A DNA stretch of 64,000 bases from CAYIHX01 sp964363305 (lineage in GTDB: Bacteria; Bdellovibrionota; UBA1018), in contig CAYIHX010000010.1 in assembly GCA_964363305.1 (NCBI GenBank), forward strand, positions 1 through 64,000. The letters are read 5' to 3'. Both the position numbers and the translations under genes were made by a program. The notes beneath the pieces are model-generated. The model was not told where the DNA came from, did no database searches, and was given only the letters and a program-made list of their open reading frames with translations. Shown piece by piece: positions 26,076 to 34,983 of the stretch. Numbering within the stretch: position 1 is the first letter of the stretch; each line of letters starts with the position of its first letter.

Positions 26076-26998
26076 ACCGCCTCCTCAGTGGTCAGTTGCA
26101 GGAAAATTTCTTCAAGGCTGACGCGCTCGGTGCTGAATTCCAGCACGCCCATTTGGCTTTGTACCGCCGCGCTCACGATCTGATCTCGGATTTCCGCGTT
26201 TCCTGGCGCGATCTCGACGACCAGCTTCGATCCCGCCACGGTGACGTTTGAGACGCCCGAGACTTTTCTCACGGCCTCAATGCCCGAGGCCGCGGGGTTC
26301 TTCACCTGCATGGAATAGATCAAGCCCTTTTTTAGGCGTAGGGTCAGCTGTTCGAGGGTGTCTTCCGCGACGATCTTGCCCCGCGAGATGATGATGATGC
26401 GCTGGCAAGTCGCCGTGACTTCAGGAAGAATATGCGAACTGAGAATGACGGTATGGTCTCCGCCAAGACCCTTGATCAGCTCGCGAATTTCGAGGATCTG
26501 CTTGGGATCAAGGCCCACCGTCGGTTCGTCGAGAATCAGAACGGGCGGATTGTGAACCAGTGCTTGGGCCAGGCCAACTCGTTGCCGGTAACCTTTCGAA
26601 AGATTGCCGATCAGGCGTTTACGAACCGATCCGAGATTGGTTTTTTGAAGCGCGACGTCGACCGCTTTTTTTCTTTCAGAAGAAGGGACTTGATGAAGAC
26701 GCGCTGCGAAATCCAGATAGTCATCAACCTGCATCTCGAGGTAGACCGGCGGATTTTCAGGAAGGTAGCCGATGCTGCGTTTGACTTCGATGGGTGCCTT
26801 GAACACGTCGTGGCCGGCCACGGTTACAGTGCCGGTCGTGGCCGGCATGAACGCGGTGATCATTCGCATCGTGGTACTCTTGCCCGCGCCGTTTGGCCCG
26901 AGAAATCCCACGATTTCGCCTTTTTTTACCTCAAAATTCAAATCTTCGACGGCAGTCCGCAATCCATACATCTTGGTGAGATGAGAGACGTGAATCAT
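26072..26998 (-). CDS. ABC transporter ATPase, GldA-like
   Basis: A 308-residue ATPase: Walker A GPNGAGKSTTMRM, signature LSKGYRQRVGLAQAL, Walker B VLILDEPTVGLDP, H-loop SSHILPEV, and a C-terminal domain of about 90 residues typical of GldA/CcmA exporters. It is the first gene of the 15-gene minus-strand run and has a GAGGAG site 8 nt before the ATG. It drives the GldF/GldG/DUF4340 assembly; the substrate is unknown. Confidence 0.9.
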   Translation of the reverse strand: MIHVSHLTKMYGLRTAVEDLNFEVKKGEIVGFLGPNGAGKSTTMRMITAFMPATTGTVTVAGHDVFKAPIEVKRSIGYLPENPPVYLEMQVDDYLDFAARLHQVPSSERKKAVDVALQKTNLGSVRKRLIGNLSKGYRQRVGLAQALVHNPPVLILDEPTVGLDPKQILEIRELIKGLGGDHTVILSSHILPEVTATCQRIIIISRGKIVAEDTLEQLTLRLKKGLIYSMQVKNPAASGIEAVRKVSGVSNVTVAGSKLVVEIAPGNAEIRDQIVSAAVQSQMGVLEFSTERVSLEEIFLQLTTEEAV

Positions 26999-27063
26999 TA
27001 ATGTGCTCCTCGCATTCGTTCAATGTAGAGAGTCTTGTGGGAGAGGATTAGAATGTCGACCAA

Positions 27064-27084
27064 TAAAAAAAGCAACAGGTTGCT
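27064..27084 (-). terminator. Small hairpin with T-tract on the minus strand
   Basis: AGCAAC-AG-GTTGCT at 27071-27084 forms a 6-bp stem, followed on the minus strand by a run of seven T. It lies in the 150-nt gap between gldA and the DUF3465 gene and could block antisense transcription into the gld operon. The stem is short. Confidence 0.3.
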
Positions 27085-27151
27085 GAGAGGGATCAGATCG
27101 GTTATGTTCCCGCGCGGAACAAAAACCCTTTTCCCCTAAGGCTGGTGCCGT

Positions 27152-27766
27152 TTGATGACTTCGAAGAACCCGACTTCAAAGCCCTTGACACTCCGCTTCC
27201 TGTCTTTTCTCTTTTCTTCCATCCTCTTTTTTTCCCTAGTAGTCGTAGATTCGAGCTGGGCTCGTGGCCGTCATCCGCCTCAGCCGACCCAGGAGGGAAC
27301 CCCCCCCTGCATTGACAAGACCCAAGGTGGAATTGCCCTTCCGGTGATGAATGAGGTCGTATTGGGGTGGAAACAAAGTACGCCGAATCAGACTCTCAAG
27401 CGCGCCCACGTCGCCGGGGTACTCGTCCGAGTGGTCGAGGCGAGGAAGTCGCATGCTCACTTTGAAGTGAAAATTGGCGAGCACGCGGGCGAGTCACTTG
27501 AGCTTATTTATAACGTCGAATTTGGGCGTCTTCCCGCATTAAGTCCAGGCGCGCAGGTGGAAGCCTGCGGTGATTATATTACCTCCACGGCGAGAGCCGG
27601 GCGCTATCCTCCTTCTCCCATGGGGGCGATCTTGCACTGGATTCACTTCAATCCGGGCGATCGAGACGGAGGCAGGCACGAGCATGGCTATGTCATGATC
27701 GATGGCGTGGTTTACGGCGGTGCTCGTGGCGAGACTGCTCCCGGTTTGTTTTCAGTCTCTTTCTGA
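27152..27766 (+). CDS. Secreted DUF3465-family protein
   Basis: A 204-residue exported protein. The signal peptide spans about 15-40 (FLSFLFSSILFFSLVVVDSS, then WARG). The C-terminal part contains GAILHWIHFNPGDRDGG and HGYVMIDGVVYGG, the pattern of DUF3465, a small OB-fold-like family of unknown role with a conserved HW.H..P core. Two cysteines in the mature part (PPCIDK and VEACGDY) may form a disulfide. It is monocistronic, with a strong hairpin terminator just downstream. Confidence 0.75.
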   Translation: MMTSKNPTSKPLTLRFLSFLFSSILFFSLVVVDSSWARGRHPPQPTQEGTPPCIDKTQGGIALPVMNEVVLGWKQSTPNQTLKRAHVAGVLVRVVEARKSHAHFEVKIGEHAGESLELIYNVEFGRLPALSPGAQVEACGDYITSTARAGRYPPSPMGAILHWIHFNPGDRDGGRHEHGYVMIDGVVYGGARGETAPGLFSVSF

Positions 27767-27783
27767 TTTCGGTTTCTAAATGA

Positions 27784-27817
27784 AAAAGGGCCCGACGTTT
27801 TGGCGTCGGGCCCTTTT
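27784..27817. terminator. Strong bidirectional intrinsic terminator
   Basis: A perfect 14-bp inverted repeat, AAAAGGGCCCGACG against CGTCGGGCCCTTTT, with the 6-nt loop TTTTGG. A-tract and T-tract flank both sides, so it can serve the DUF3465 gene from the left and the Kunitz-like gene from the right. Confidence 0.9.
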
Positions 27818-27889
27818 GTTTCTTTCGGCGCCTCGAAGATCGGGGGGGGTGACGTCCGAGACGCTGAAAGAATGAAAATCGATTTTTGC

Positions 27890-28147
27890 TCAGTGACCGC
27901 GAGCTACGGCGTCGCACTCGGCACGGGATTCAAAGACGAATGGATTTGCGCAGCCGCTCGCGGAACGGGCTTCGCATTTTCCGGTGTCGGTATTGATCAC
28001 GAAGCCTGTCCAATAGGCCATGCAATATCCGTTGTCCGGTGTCATGCCCCAGAGATCCATCGCATCCGCTGATTGAATCGATGCCGCTGCTGCAAGAGTG
28101 AGAATGAGTGTCTTCATGTTTGAGAGGGATACAGTTGTGCTCGCCAT
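27890..28147 (-). CDS. Small secreted Kunitz/BPTI-like protein lacking one disulfide
   Basis: An 85-residue exported protein; the signal peptide is MKTLILTLAAAASIQSADA from residue 11, so the ATG at 28117 may be the true start. Four cysteines, C42, C58, C66 and C78, are spaced C-x15-C-x7-C-x11-C, against C-x15-C-x7-C-x12-C for Kunitz Cys2 to Cys5. The first and last Kunitz cysteines (the 5-55 bond in BPTI) are absent. The match extends to GC before an aromatic and FESRAEC against FKSAEDC in BPTI. The P1 position would be Met43. A protease-inhibitor role is inference. It shares the downstream terminator. Confidence 0.6.
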   Translation of the reverse strand: MASTTVSLSNMKTLILTLAAAASIQSADAMDLWGMTPDNGYCMAYWTGFVINTDTGKCEARSASGCANPFVFESRAECDAVARGH

Positions 28148-28243
28148 CTCTCCAATTATTCTTCTTGGTGGAAGTTCATTACGAATAGTTATATCGCGAT
28201 GCGTAAATATGCAGATTGATCAGCTTTCCAGTAGAGTAGGGGC

Positions 28244-29212
28244 ATGCGTATCTGGATAGCGTTGATCTCCATCTTGGGAGGCTCCGTCATACTTGCACTC
28301 AAGTGGGTGGCCTATGCATGGACTGGCTCGGCCGCGTTAAAGTCGGATGCGCTCGAGGGAATCGTGAACGTGGTCGCGGCGGTCTTTGCTTTGGGCGCGT
28401 TGGTTTACTCGGAAAAGCCTTCTGATCGGGAGCATCCGTACGGCCACGGAAAAATGGAAAATTTTTCCGCGGCGTTTGAAGGAGGGTTGGTCACTCTTGC
28501 AGCAATCTTGATTCTTTATGAGGGTGCTTCCGCAATTCTCTACGGAGTGCAACCGCGTGAGCTCGGTACAGGGCTGTTGGTGAATGCGATTTCTGGAATT
28601 TTAAATGGTCTCCTGGGGTGGTTTCTGATCGCTCAGGGAAGGAAGCACCAGTCAAAAGCCATCGAGGCGGATGGGCATCATGTTCTTTCTGACTTTTTCA
28701 CCACGATCGGCCTTTTGCTGGGGCTCCTTCTTGTCTGGCTGACGGGCTGGGTCTGGTTAGACGGTGTGATCGCCATCGCGATCGGTCTGCTGTTAGTTCG
28801 CACCGGCTTCAAGTTGGTGAGGGAGTCTTCGTCTGCGTTGCTCGATTCCGAGGATCCGAACATTCTGGAGAAAATCGTGGGCTTCCTGAATGGGTCAGTG
28901 CCGCGAGAAATGATTACGATACACGGTCTGCGCACGTTGAGGAGCGGGCGGAACACTCATGTTCAGGCTGATTTTGTGGTGCCGGAGTTTCTCAGTGTTC
29001 GTGAGGCTCACGACCTCGTCGCCGATCAGTGTTCGCGCCTCATGACCGAGCTGGGCCTGGCCGGAGAGGTTCAGGCGCACATCGATCCTTGCGGCAGGGC
29101 CTATTGCTCCAGTTGTGCGGTAGACCCTTGTCCCGTGCGCGAGGCCCCCTGTGCGGGGCGTGAGGTTTTGACGGTCGAGGGCGCGACCTCTTACTTGCCG
29201 AATCGTTCGTAG
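28244..29212 (+). CDS. Cation diffusion facilitator (CDF) metal exporter
   Basis: A 322-residue CDF protein with about six membrane segments. The metal-site motifs are KSDALEG (helix 2), HPYGHGKMENFSA and ADGHHVLSDFFTT (helix 5), and the cytosolic dimerisation domain follows. It exports Zn2+, Fe2+ or Mn2+ by proton exchange. The C-terminus carries a compact six-cysteine tail (CGRAYCSSCAVDPCPVREAP, then C), not typical of CDFs and possibly a metal sensor. It overlaps the convergent DHH gene by 22 nt. Confidence 0.92.
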   Translation: MRIWIALISILGGSVILALKWVAYAWTGSAALKSDALEGIVNVVAAVFALGALVYSEKPSDREHPYGHGKMENFSAAFEGGLVTLAAILILYEGASAILYGVQPRELGTGLLVNAISGILNGLLGWFLIAQGRKHQSKAIEADGHHVLSDFFTTIGLLLGLLLVWLTGWVWLDGVIAIAIGLLLVRTGFKLVRESSSALLDSEDPNILEKIVGFLNGSVPREMITIHGLRTLRSGRNTHVQADFVVPEFLSVREAHDLVADQCSRLMTELGLAGEVQAHIDPCGRAYCSSCAVDPCPVREAPCAGREVLTVEGATSYLPNRS

Positions 29213-30249
29213 CTATGCACCAGCTGTTCGATCCGCTTGATGACCGCGTCGACGGTCTTGTCGAGCGGAACGGATAAAGCGAGGCCGGCGGCAAAGTCAT
29301 GTCCTCCGCCTCCCAGTTCCATCGCAACGCGATTGATGACGATTTTGCCCTTCGACTTCATCGACACCCTGACCGTGTGGTCATCCTCTTCTCTGAAGAG
29401 GCAGACCACTTCGGCGTCTTTGAGGAGGAGCAGGAGGTTGAGAAAGGATTGAGTATCATCGGACGAGGCTTGGTGTTTTTTTCGAAGATCCAGCGGCATT
29501 TCTAGCCACGCAATCTTGCCCCCGTGCGCGATTTTCACGTTTTGCAGCATGTGGCCGAGGAGCTGCAGGTGGGAGAGCTCCTTGCTGGAGTAGATCGCCT
29601 GATAGACTTCTTCGGGATTGACGCCTTGGGCGATCATGTCCGCGGCGATCCGGTGGGCGAGAGGGGTGGTCCGCGCGTATCTAAAGCTATTTGTGTCGGT
29701 CATGACGGATACGTAGAGGCCGAGAGCGACGTCTTTGTTGATTTTCGCCAAACTGAGCTGATCGAAGACGTGGTGAAGCAGCTCGCCGATGCTGCTCGAC
29801 GCGATATCAGAGACCACCATGGCATGAGGGGGATAGGGGATGTCCCCGTTACCACCGATGTTGTCGGGGTGGTGATCAAGGAAAACAATTTTTTTGGCTC
29901 GAAGCGAGAGTTCGGGCCATAGCTTGCCCAGGCGGCGTGGGTCATTCGTGTCGAGGATGACCCAGAGATCGCAGGTGTCCCAAAGCTCTACCTCGCCAGG
30001 TCCCAGGAGAATTTGGGCTTTCGGATCGAGAAAACGATACCGTTTTGGCAGTAAGTCGGGGTTGTAGATCCGGCAGGCCTTCCTGGCGCGTTTGAGATAG
30101 TGAAAGAGCGCAATTTCCGCGCCGAGGCCGTCCCCGTCAGGAAGTTGATGAGTCGAGATCAGGATTCGCTTGGCCTGTCCGAGGTATTCTTTAAACTTCT
30201 GAAACTCTTTAGATTTCGAGAGCTCAGGAGGTTTTTCTTTCGGGCTCAA
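29191..30249 (-). CDS. DHH/DHHA1 phosphoesterase (NrnA-like)
   Basis: A 352-residue phosphoesterase. DHH motifs: HQLPDGDGLGAEIALFHYL, WVILDTNDPRRLG and FLDHHPDN; the DHHA1 substrate motif is GGGGHDFAAG. NrnA-like proteins degrade nano-RNA and pAp; some hydrolyse cyclic dinucleotide products. The exact substrate cannot be set from sequence. It has an N-terminal extension of about 30 charged residues. Confidence 0.9.
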   Translation of the reverse strand: MSPKEKPPELSKSKEFQKFKEYLGQAKRILISTHQLPDGDGLGAEIALFHYLKRARKACRIYNPDLLPKRYRFLDPKAQILLGPGEVELWDTCDLWVILDTNDPRRLGKLWPELSLRAKKIVFLDHHPDNIGGNGDIPYPPHAMVVSDIASSSIGELLHHVFDQLSLAKINKDVALGLYVSVMTDTNSFRYARTTPLAHRIAADMIAQGVNPEEVYQAIYSSKELSHLQLLGHMLQNVKIAHGGKIAWLEMPLDLRKKHQASSDDTQSFLNLLLLLKDAEVVCLFREEDDHTVRVSMKSKGKIVINRVAMELGGGGHDFAAGLALSVPLDKTVDAVIKRIEQLVHSYERFGK

Positions 30250-30331
30250 GCTAGTGTCCTCAATTGCCGATTTTTCTATCTGAATGAAGTGGTGAACCCA
30301 GGGTACGGCCTTAAGAGGAAGCGATCAAGAC

Positions 30332-30664
30332 ATGGCGATAAGAAAGAAGACGAAAGAAGATCAGATAGATCCCTTGTATGTCATTTTTGAGCAACATTTG
30401 TTCAGTTTTTCTGATCCCGAGGTGGATCGGAAGACTTTTGTCGCCCACGTGGTGGTCGAGTACCTGAACTTCCTCCGTAAAAAGAGCGTTACCGTCCCGC
30501 GATCGCTAGAAGGGGCGATTATCGAGGAGATCGGGAGTCAGGTGAACACGATGCTCGTGAAGAAAATTTATGGCTGTCTGAGCATCCGGGACTTTCAGAG
30601 GGGAATACCCCCGCAGGTCCGAAAGCGCGCGAGGAAACGCTATACCAAGCTCGAGGCGGCCTAG
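30332..30664 (+). CDS. Conserved-looking hypothetical protein
   Basis: A 110-residue basic protein not recognised. It is mostly helical, with a central hydrophobic stretch (VAHVVVEYLNFL) and a lysine/arginine-rich C-terminus (PQVRKRARKRYTKLE). No membrane segment or signal peptide is visible. It is monocistronic and abuts the convergent RimK-like gene at 30665. Codon use is like that of its neighbours, so it is likely real. Confidence 0.6.
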   Translation: MAIRKKTKEDQIDPLYVIFEQHLFSFSDPEVDRKTFVAHVVVEYLNFLRKKSVTVPRSLEGAIIEEIGSQVNTMLVKKIYGCLSIRDFQRGIPPQVRKRARKRYTKLEAA

Positions 30665-31612
30665 TCAGATGCGGGCGGCGGAGCGTGCTTTTTTCGCTAC
30701 CCTTTTTTGATCAGTGCGCTCGATCTGAATAGGATCGCCATTTGCGATAGCGATCATCCGGCTGATGATCGCTCCGGCCATATTGAGTCCGGTCGCTTTT
30801 TCGATTCCTTCGAATCCGGGCGAGCTGTTGGCTTCGAGAATCAAAGGCCCTTGGCGGCTTGTGATGATGTCGATACCGGCGATGTCGAGTCCCAGCACCC
30901 TTGCCGCCTGAACGGCCGCTTTAGCGTAGGAGGCCGGCAATTTGACCATCGAGCCCTGGGCGCCTCGATGAATATTTGCGCGAAATTCGCCATTCGCGGC
31001 TTTTCTCATCATGGCAGCGGCGATTTGGTCACCAACGACGAAGGCCCGGTAGTCGCTTCCGGCGCATTCAGCGATGAACTGCTGGATGATGACGTCTTGA
31101 TCCAGGCCTTGTAGCGTTTCCATGACGGATTCAAGCGAGATGGGCGTATCGAGGAGCATGACTCCTGAGCCCTGGGTCCCTTGCAGCATCTTCAGAACCA
31201 CAGGGAACCCGCGGACGGCCTCGATCGCCTGAGGCAAACCAATTTGAGAGCGGCTCAAGACCGAGGCCGGCACTCGAAGTCCCGCTTCCCCGAGGAGTTG
31301 CAGGCAACGAAATTTATCGCGTGATTCGGCGATGGCGCGAGAGGGGTTGAGAACTCGCATGCCCAACGCCTCGAATTGCCGGACCACGGCGAGTCCATAT
31401 CGAGTGATCGAGGCCCCGATACGGGGGAGGATGGCGTCGTAGTTGGGGAGGCGAATGCCTTTGTAGAGGATTCGGGTGCGTTTGCCGTCGATGACGAGCT
31501 GGCACGCAAGGGGGTCGATCACATCGCAGGCGATATCCCGCATGCGGGCCTCTTGGAGAAGTCTCCTGATGCTGTGCAGATTGGAATTTCGGGACAAGAT
31601 TGCGAAGTGCAT
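30665..31612 (-). CDS. RimK-family ATP-grasp ligase
   Basis: A 315-residue ATP-grasp enzyme. The pre-ATP-grasp domain includes YDAILPRIGASITRYGLAVV; the ATP-grasp part carries FPVVLKMLQGTQGSGVML and GPLILEANSSPGFEGIEKAT. RimK adds glutamates to ribosomal protein S6; close relatives make other poly-glutamate or peptide bonds. The length and the NSSPGFEGIE motif fit the RimK branch. It is transcribed alone, divergent from the lipoprotein gene. Confidence 0.85.
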   Translation of the reverse strand: MHFAILSRNSNLHSIRRLLQEARMRDIACDVIDPLACQLVIDGKRTRILYKGIRLPNYDAILPRIGASITRYGLAVVRQFEALGMRVLNPSRAIAESRDKFRCLQLLGEAGLRVPASVLSRSQIGLPQAIEAVRGFPVVLKMLQGTQGSGVMLLDTPISLESVMETLQGLDQDVIIQQFIAECAGSDYRAFVVGDQIAAAMMRKAANGEFRANIHRGAQGSMVKLPASYAKAAVQAARVLGLDIAGIDIITSRQGPLILEANSSPGFEGIEKATGLNMAGAIISRMIAIANGDPIQIERTDQKRVAKKARSAARI

Positions 31613-31645
31613 AGACGTTAAGCCCAGTGTAGCATCGAGATACGA

Positions 31646-32863
31646 GTGCGCCTACGCGATATCCTTCCTCTTCTTTTGCTGACGGCTTTGGGGTGTTCTA
31701 CTTCCGCGCCGCCTCTGGATCTTCCCAGCCCGGTCGAGGGCCTTCCGTCGTTTGATCGTTTGAGCGTCAAGCCGGTGACGCGCTCGGCCTGGTCGAAGCA
31801 GTTGCCCGGGTTGATCACGGAATTGCATCTTGCTCGGGGAGGAGAGCCGGTATTCTCTTCGCGCCCGGAGAACGGGCGGGGCGTCCATTCGGTGAGTCGG
31901 TATGCTCATTCCGGGCGGCCGCGTTGGAGGTCCAGATTTCGGAACCTGGTTCGTGCTCTTTCGGTGTCGCCCAACGGGAAAGAGGTTTTTTATAATGCTT
32001 ATCCCGAGGATTTCGGGGCCCTTGGCTCCACGGGAAAGCCACTCTGGAAGTCACAGGCGCTTTGCAGGCCTGTCGCGCTGATCGATGGGCAAGCCATTTG
32101 CTTTCAGGATGACGACACACAGCCAGGGGTCGCGTTCGAGCTTTTCGGAGCCGGAGGGGAAAAGATCGCATTGCAGCCTGCGTTGAAGGATGCGGTTGCG
32201 CTTGGTTCGGATCGATCCGGGAGGGGCGTGGTCGTGGCCTCTGTAGACGGACGTTTCGAGATGTTTCGTGTTTCTCCGTTTGCACGGACGTTCGAAGGGA
32301 GGGTGGACGGAGAGATCACCGACATCGACCTCAGAGCGGCGGTCAGCGATACAGAGTCACGCGTCGCGATTCTGTATACGGATCTTAAGCACAGTAAGCG
32401 GTTGGCGGTCTTTGATGCGGCCGGAAAGCGGCTGGGAGACGTGCAGATTCCCTTTTCTGCGGAGCAAGTCGTCTTTGCGGGCGAGGTCGACGAGGTGATG
32501 GTCGCGGATCCCACCGGAAACGCGCCCCGTTTCGCAGTATTTGATGTTCTGACTTCCCCTCGGCTGCTTTGGGAGGGGAAGAGTGAATTTGCGACGGAGT
32601 ATGCTGTATTGGTTCGGCCCCTTTCAAAAGGCTGGGCGATTTACTGGGGGGTCGAAGCCAGTGCGGGCAAGTTGACTCGTTGGGCGGAGCTGATCGGGAT
32701 ATCCGCCGAGAATCCGAGGCATCCGATGTGGCGAGTTCGCGTCCCCGTTCCTGCCGGTGGGTATGTCTATTCTTTTGACGTGAGCGAGGAGGGAAAGAAG
32801 ACCTGGTTGGCGGTCGCCACGGACCTGGGAAGTCTGTCGCTTTTTCGTTTGCTGCCGAAATAG
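31646..32863 (+). CDS. Lipoprotein with beta-propeller-like repeats
   Basis: A 405-residue lipoprotein starting at GTG 31646: signal and lipobox MRLRDILPLLLLTALGCSTS, with Cys17 to be lipidated. The body has repeated short beta-strand units such as ALSVSPNGKEVFYNAY and DVSEEGKKTWLAVATD, suggesting a WD40- or PQQ-like propeller. No specific family was recognised. A good terminator follows the stop directly, so it is monocistronic. Confidence 0.72.
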   Translation: MRLRDILPLLLLTALGCSTSAPPLDLPSPVEGLPSFDRLSVKPVTRSAWSKQLPGLITELHLARGGEPVFSSRPENGRGVHSVSRYAHSGRPRWRSRFRNLVRALSVSPNGKEVFYNAYPEDFGALGSTGKPLWKSQALCRPVALIDGQAICFQDDDTQPGVAFELFGAGGEKIALQPALKDAVALGSDRSGRGVVVASVDGRFEMFRVSPFARTFEGRVDGEITDIDLRAAVSDTESRVAILYTDLKHSKRLAVFDAAGKRLGDVQIPFSAEQVVFAGEVDEVMVADPTGNAPRFAVFDVLTSPRLLWEGKSEFATEYAVLVRPLSKGWAIYWGVEASAGKLTRWAELIGISAENPRHPMWRVRVPVPAGGYVYSFDVSEEGKKTWLAVATDLGSLSLFRLLPK

Positions 32864-32864
32864 A

Positions 32865-32898
32865 AAACGCCGACCCCGGTGTAAGAAGGTCGGCGTTT
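32865..32898 (+). terminator. Intrinsic terminator after the lipoprotein gene
   Basis: An 11-bp perfect stem, AAACGCCGACC against GGTCGGCGTTT, with a 12-nt loop; it begins 2 nt after the lipoprotein stop codon. It may also serve hpf on the opposite strand. Confidence 0.8.
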
Positions 32899-32930
32899 CG
32901 TTTACGGAGAAAAATGACTTGGCCCGCCCG

Positions 32931-33242
32931 CTAGCTGGCGGCCTGATGCAGATGCAGATGGTTCGTAGTTTTTTCCTTGTGTCGTTTGAGCTGCCTTTCA
33001 ATCTTGGTCAGCGCTCCCTCGATTGAGCGATAGAGGTTCTCGGTTGCCGCCTCGCCAAAGTAGTCCATGTGGTTTCCAACCAGATGCACATGCGCGATCT
33101 GCCCCTGCTTCTCGACGCTGAAGCTCCACGTAATCGACACGCGACCTTGAAAGTACCTCGCAAGCCGCTTCGTTTTTTCCTGCGCGAACATCTTGATCGC
33201 CTCGGTAGAGTCGAGGTGTTTGAACGTCATGGTGATTTCCAT
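32931..33242 (-). CDS. hpf: Ribosome hibernation promoting factor (short HPF/YfiA)
   Basis: A 103-residue protein of the short HPF type: MEITMTFKHLDSTEAIKMFA at the start, then VHLVGNHMDYFGEA and a basic RQLKRHKEK tail. It binds the 30S subunit and inactivates ribosomes in stationary phase. Its position downstream of rpoN is the classical arrangement. It is separated from rpoN by 181 nt, so it may also have its own promoter. A histidine-rich C-terminus (NHLHLHQ) is unusual. Confidence 0.92.
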   Translation of the reverse strand: MEITMTFKHLDSTEAIKMFAQEKTKRLARYFQGRVSITWSFSVEKQGQIAHVHLVGNHMDYFGEAATENLYRSIEGALTKIERQLKRHKEKTTNHLHLHQAAS

Positions 33243-33423
33243 TGGATAGGTCCTCCTGGTAGGGAAATGTGAGAGTTCCTCGGCTCGCTGAGACTAGCCC
33301 CAGTGGAGGTTGGGCCTCTCACGGTTCAACAAAACAACGATACTCCCGATGCTTGAGGCGAAGCAAAAGAGGGTGTTTTTTTGTGATGCGTCATCGATCA
33401 GGTATTGGGCGTTTAGGCGGTGT

Positions 33424-34926
33424 CTAAAAGACTTTTTTACGCTTCCCAGAAGACAAAATGCCAAGCATATCTCGATACTTGGCGACGGTTCGGCGCGCAA
33501 TATCGATATTGTCGCCCTGTAAGAGCTCGACAATTTTTTGATCGGAGAGGGGGTTTTTCGGGTCCTCTTTAGTGACGAGATGTTTGATCTTCTCTTTCAC
33601 CGCTTCGCTGGCGAGCGCGTCTGATCCGTCGCCCGATTGAATGCTTGAGTTGAAGAAGTACTTGAGTTCAAAAATCCCCACCGGGGTATGAACGTATTTG
33701 TTCGTCGTCACGCGCGAAATGGTGGATTCGTGCATGCCGATATCGGCGGCAATGTCTTTGAGGATCATCGGCTTCAGCTGCTGGACGCCTTTTTCGAAAA
33801 AATCTCGCTGTCGCTTCACGATGGCCTCAGTCACTTTGAAAATAGTTTTTTGTCGGTTGTGAATGGACCGAATCAGCCAGATCGCCGAACGGAGTTTGTC
33901 TTGCACATACTCTTTGGTGTTTTTGTTGCCGTCCTTCTGGGCGCTCTGAAGGATGTTCCGGTAGTACGGCGAGATGCGAAGCTTCGGCATGCCATCTTCG
34001 TTTAAAACCACGACGAACTCTTCAGCCACCTTGTAAACGTAGATGTCGGGGGTGATGTACTGGGTGTCCGAGGCGCCGAAAGATCGGCCGGGCTTCGGCT
34101 CGAACTCCAGAATCAGCTTGGTCGCTTCGATCACCTCACTCATCGATTGACCGGTTATTTTTGCAATCGACGCGTAGTTCTTCCGCTCCAGATCGCCGAG
34201 GTGGTTTTCCAGAATGAGTTCCACAAGCGGTTGCCGCGGACGCATGAGTCGGGCCTGGTGCAGGAGGCATTCTTTCAAATCTCGCGAAGCGACGCCAACC
34301 GGGTCAAACGTCTGGATGACCTTGAGAACCTCCTCGGCATCTTCGAGGTGAATGCCGGTTTCCACGGCGAGATCTTCCAGTTTTGCGTTGAAATAGCCGT
34401 CATCGCTCAGGTTGCCGATGATCAGGTCGCCGAGCAGCGTTTCTTCGGGCGTCAGATTCGCCATGGAGAGCTGCCAAGTGAGGTGCTCTTCTAAGGAGGT
34501 CGTTCGGGTGAGGATGTTTTCAAAGCTGGGGAGGTCCTCGTTGATTTCTCTCATCGAGGGGCCGGGGCTTGAGGAGGAGGAGTTGAAGTCCTCGATATAA
34601 GAGTCCCAGTTGAAGTCGTCATCCTTTCCCGCAACGACTTGGTCCTCTTTGGGCTGGTCCTTTTGGAAGGCTTCTTCGTCCCGGAGCTGCTCGGCCTCTG
34701 GATCGGCAGGAAGATCCGCCTGCGTTTCGGCATCGGTGGGAATCTCAGGGTCGGACTCAGGCCCCTCGCCCAACTCTTCCAGGATGGGGTTCTCGACGAG
34801 CTCCTGATTGACGACTTCCGCCAGCTCCATGCGATTGAGTTGGAGTAGCTTGATCGCCTGTTGGAGCTGGGGAGTCATCACCAGCTGTTGGCTCAGTCTT
34901 AAGCTTTGTTTAATTTCAAAAGCCAT
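33424..34926 (-). CDS. rpoN: RNA polymerase sigma-54 factor
   Basis: A 500-residue sigma-54. Region I is Gln/Leu-rich (LRLSQQLVMTPQLQQAIKLL), region II is acidic (about 50-125), and region III contains the core-binding and HTH parts and ends with the RpoN box ARRTVAKYRDMLGI, which contacts the -24 element. The usual final E of the box (KYRE) is D here. It follows lptB, as in many Gram-negatives, with a 57-nt gap, and hpf lies downstream. Confidence 0.96.
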   Translation of the reverse strand: MAFEIKQSLRLSQQLVMTPQLQQAIKLLQLNRMELAEVVNQELVENPILEELGEGPESDPEIPTDAETQADLPADPEAEQLRDEEAFQKDQPKEDQVVAGKDDDFNWDSYIEDFNSSSSSPGPSMREINEDLPSFENILTRTTSLEEHLTWQLSMANLTPEETLLGDLIIGNLSDDGYFNAKLEDLAVETGIHLEDAEEVLKVIQTFDPVGVASRDLKECLLHQARLMRPRQPLVELILENHLGDLERKNYASIAKITGQSMSEVIEATKLILEFEPKPGRSFGASDTQYITPDIYVYKVAEEFVVVLNEDGMPKLRISPYYRNILQSAQKDGNKNTKEYVQDKLRSAIWLIRSIHNRQKTIFKVTEAIVKRQRDFFEKGVQQLKPMILKDIAADIGMHESTISRVTTNKYVHTPVGIFELKYFFNSSIQSGDGSDALASEAVKEKIKHLVTKEDPKNPLSDQKIVELLQGDNIDIARRTVAKYRDMLGILSSGKRKKVF

Positions 34927-34983
34927 CTTCTACACGTTTCCTACTGCCGAGCCCCATACTGCAGCGCCGACGTGATGTTGTCT

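Noticed and set aside
27002..27151. Promoter boxes for gldA and the DUF3465 gene
   Set aside because: Several loose matches to -10/-35 exist, none convincing enough to place.
33243..33423. Possible gene or sigma-54 promoter between rpoN and hpf
   Set aside because: No frame with coding features, and no convincing -24/-12 pair was seen; only an ordinary intergenic region.
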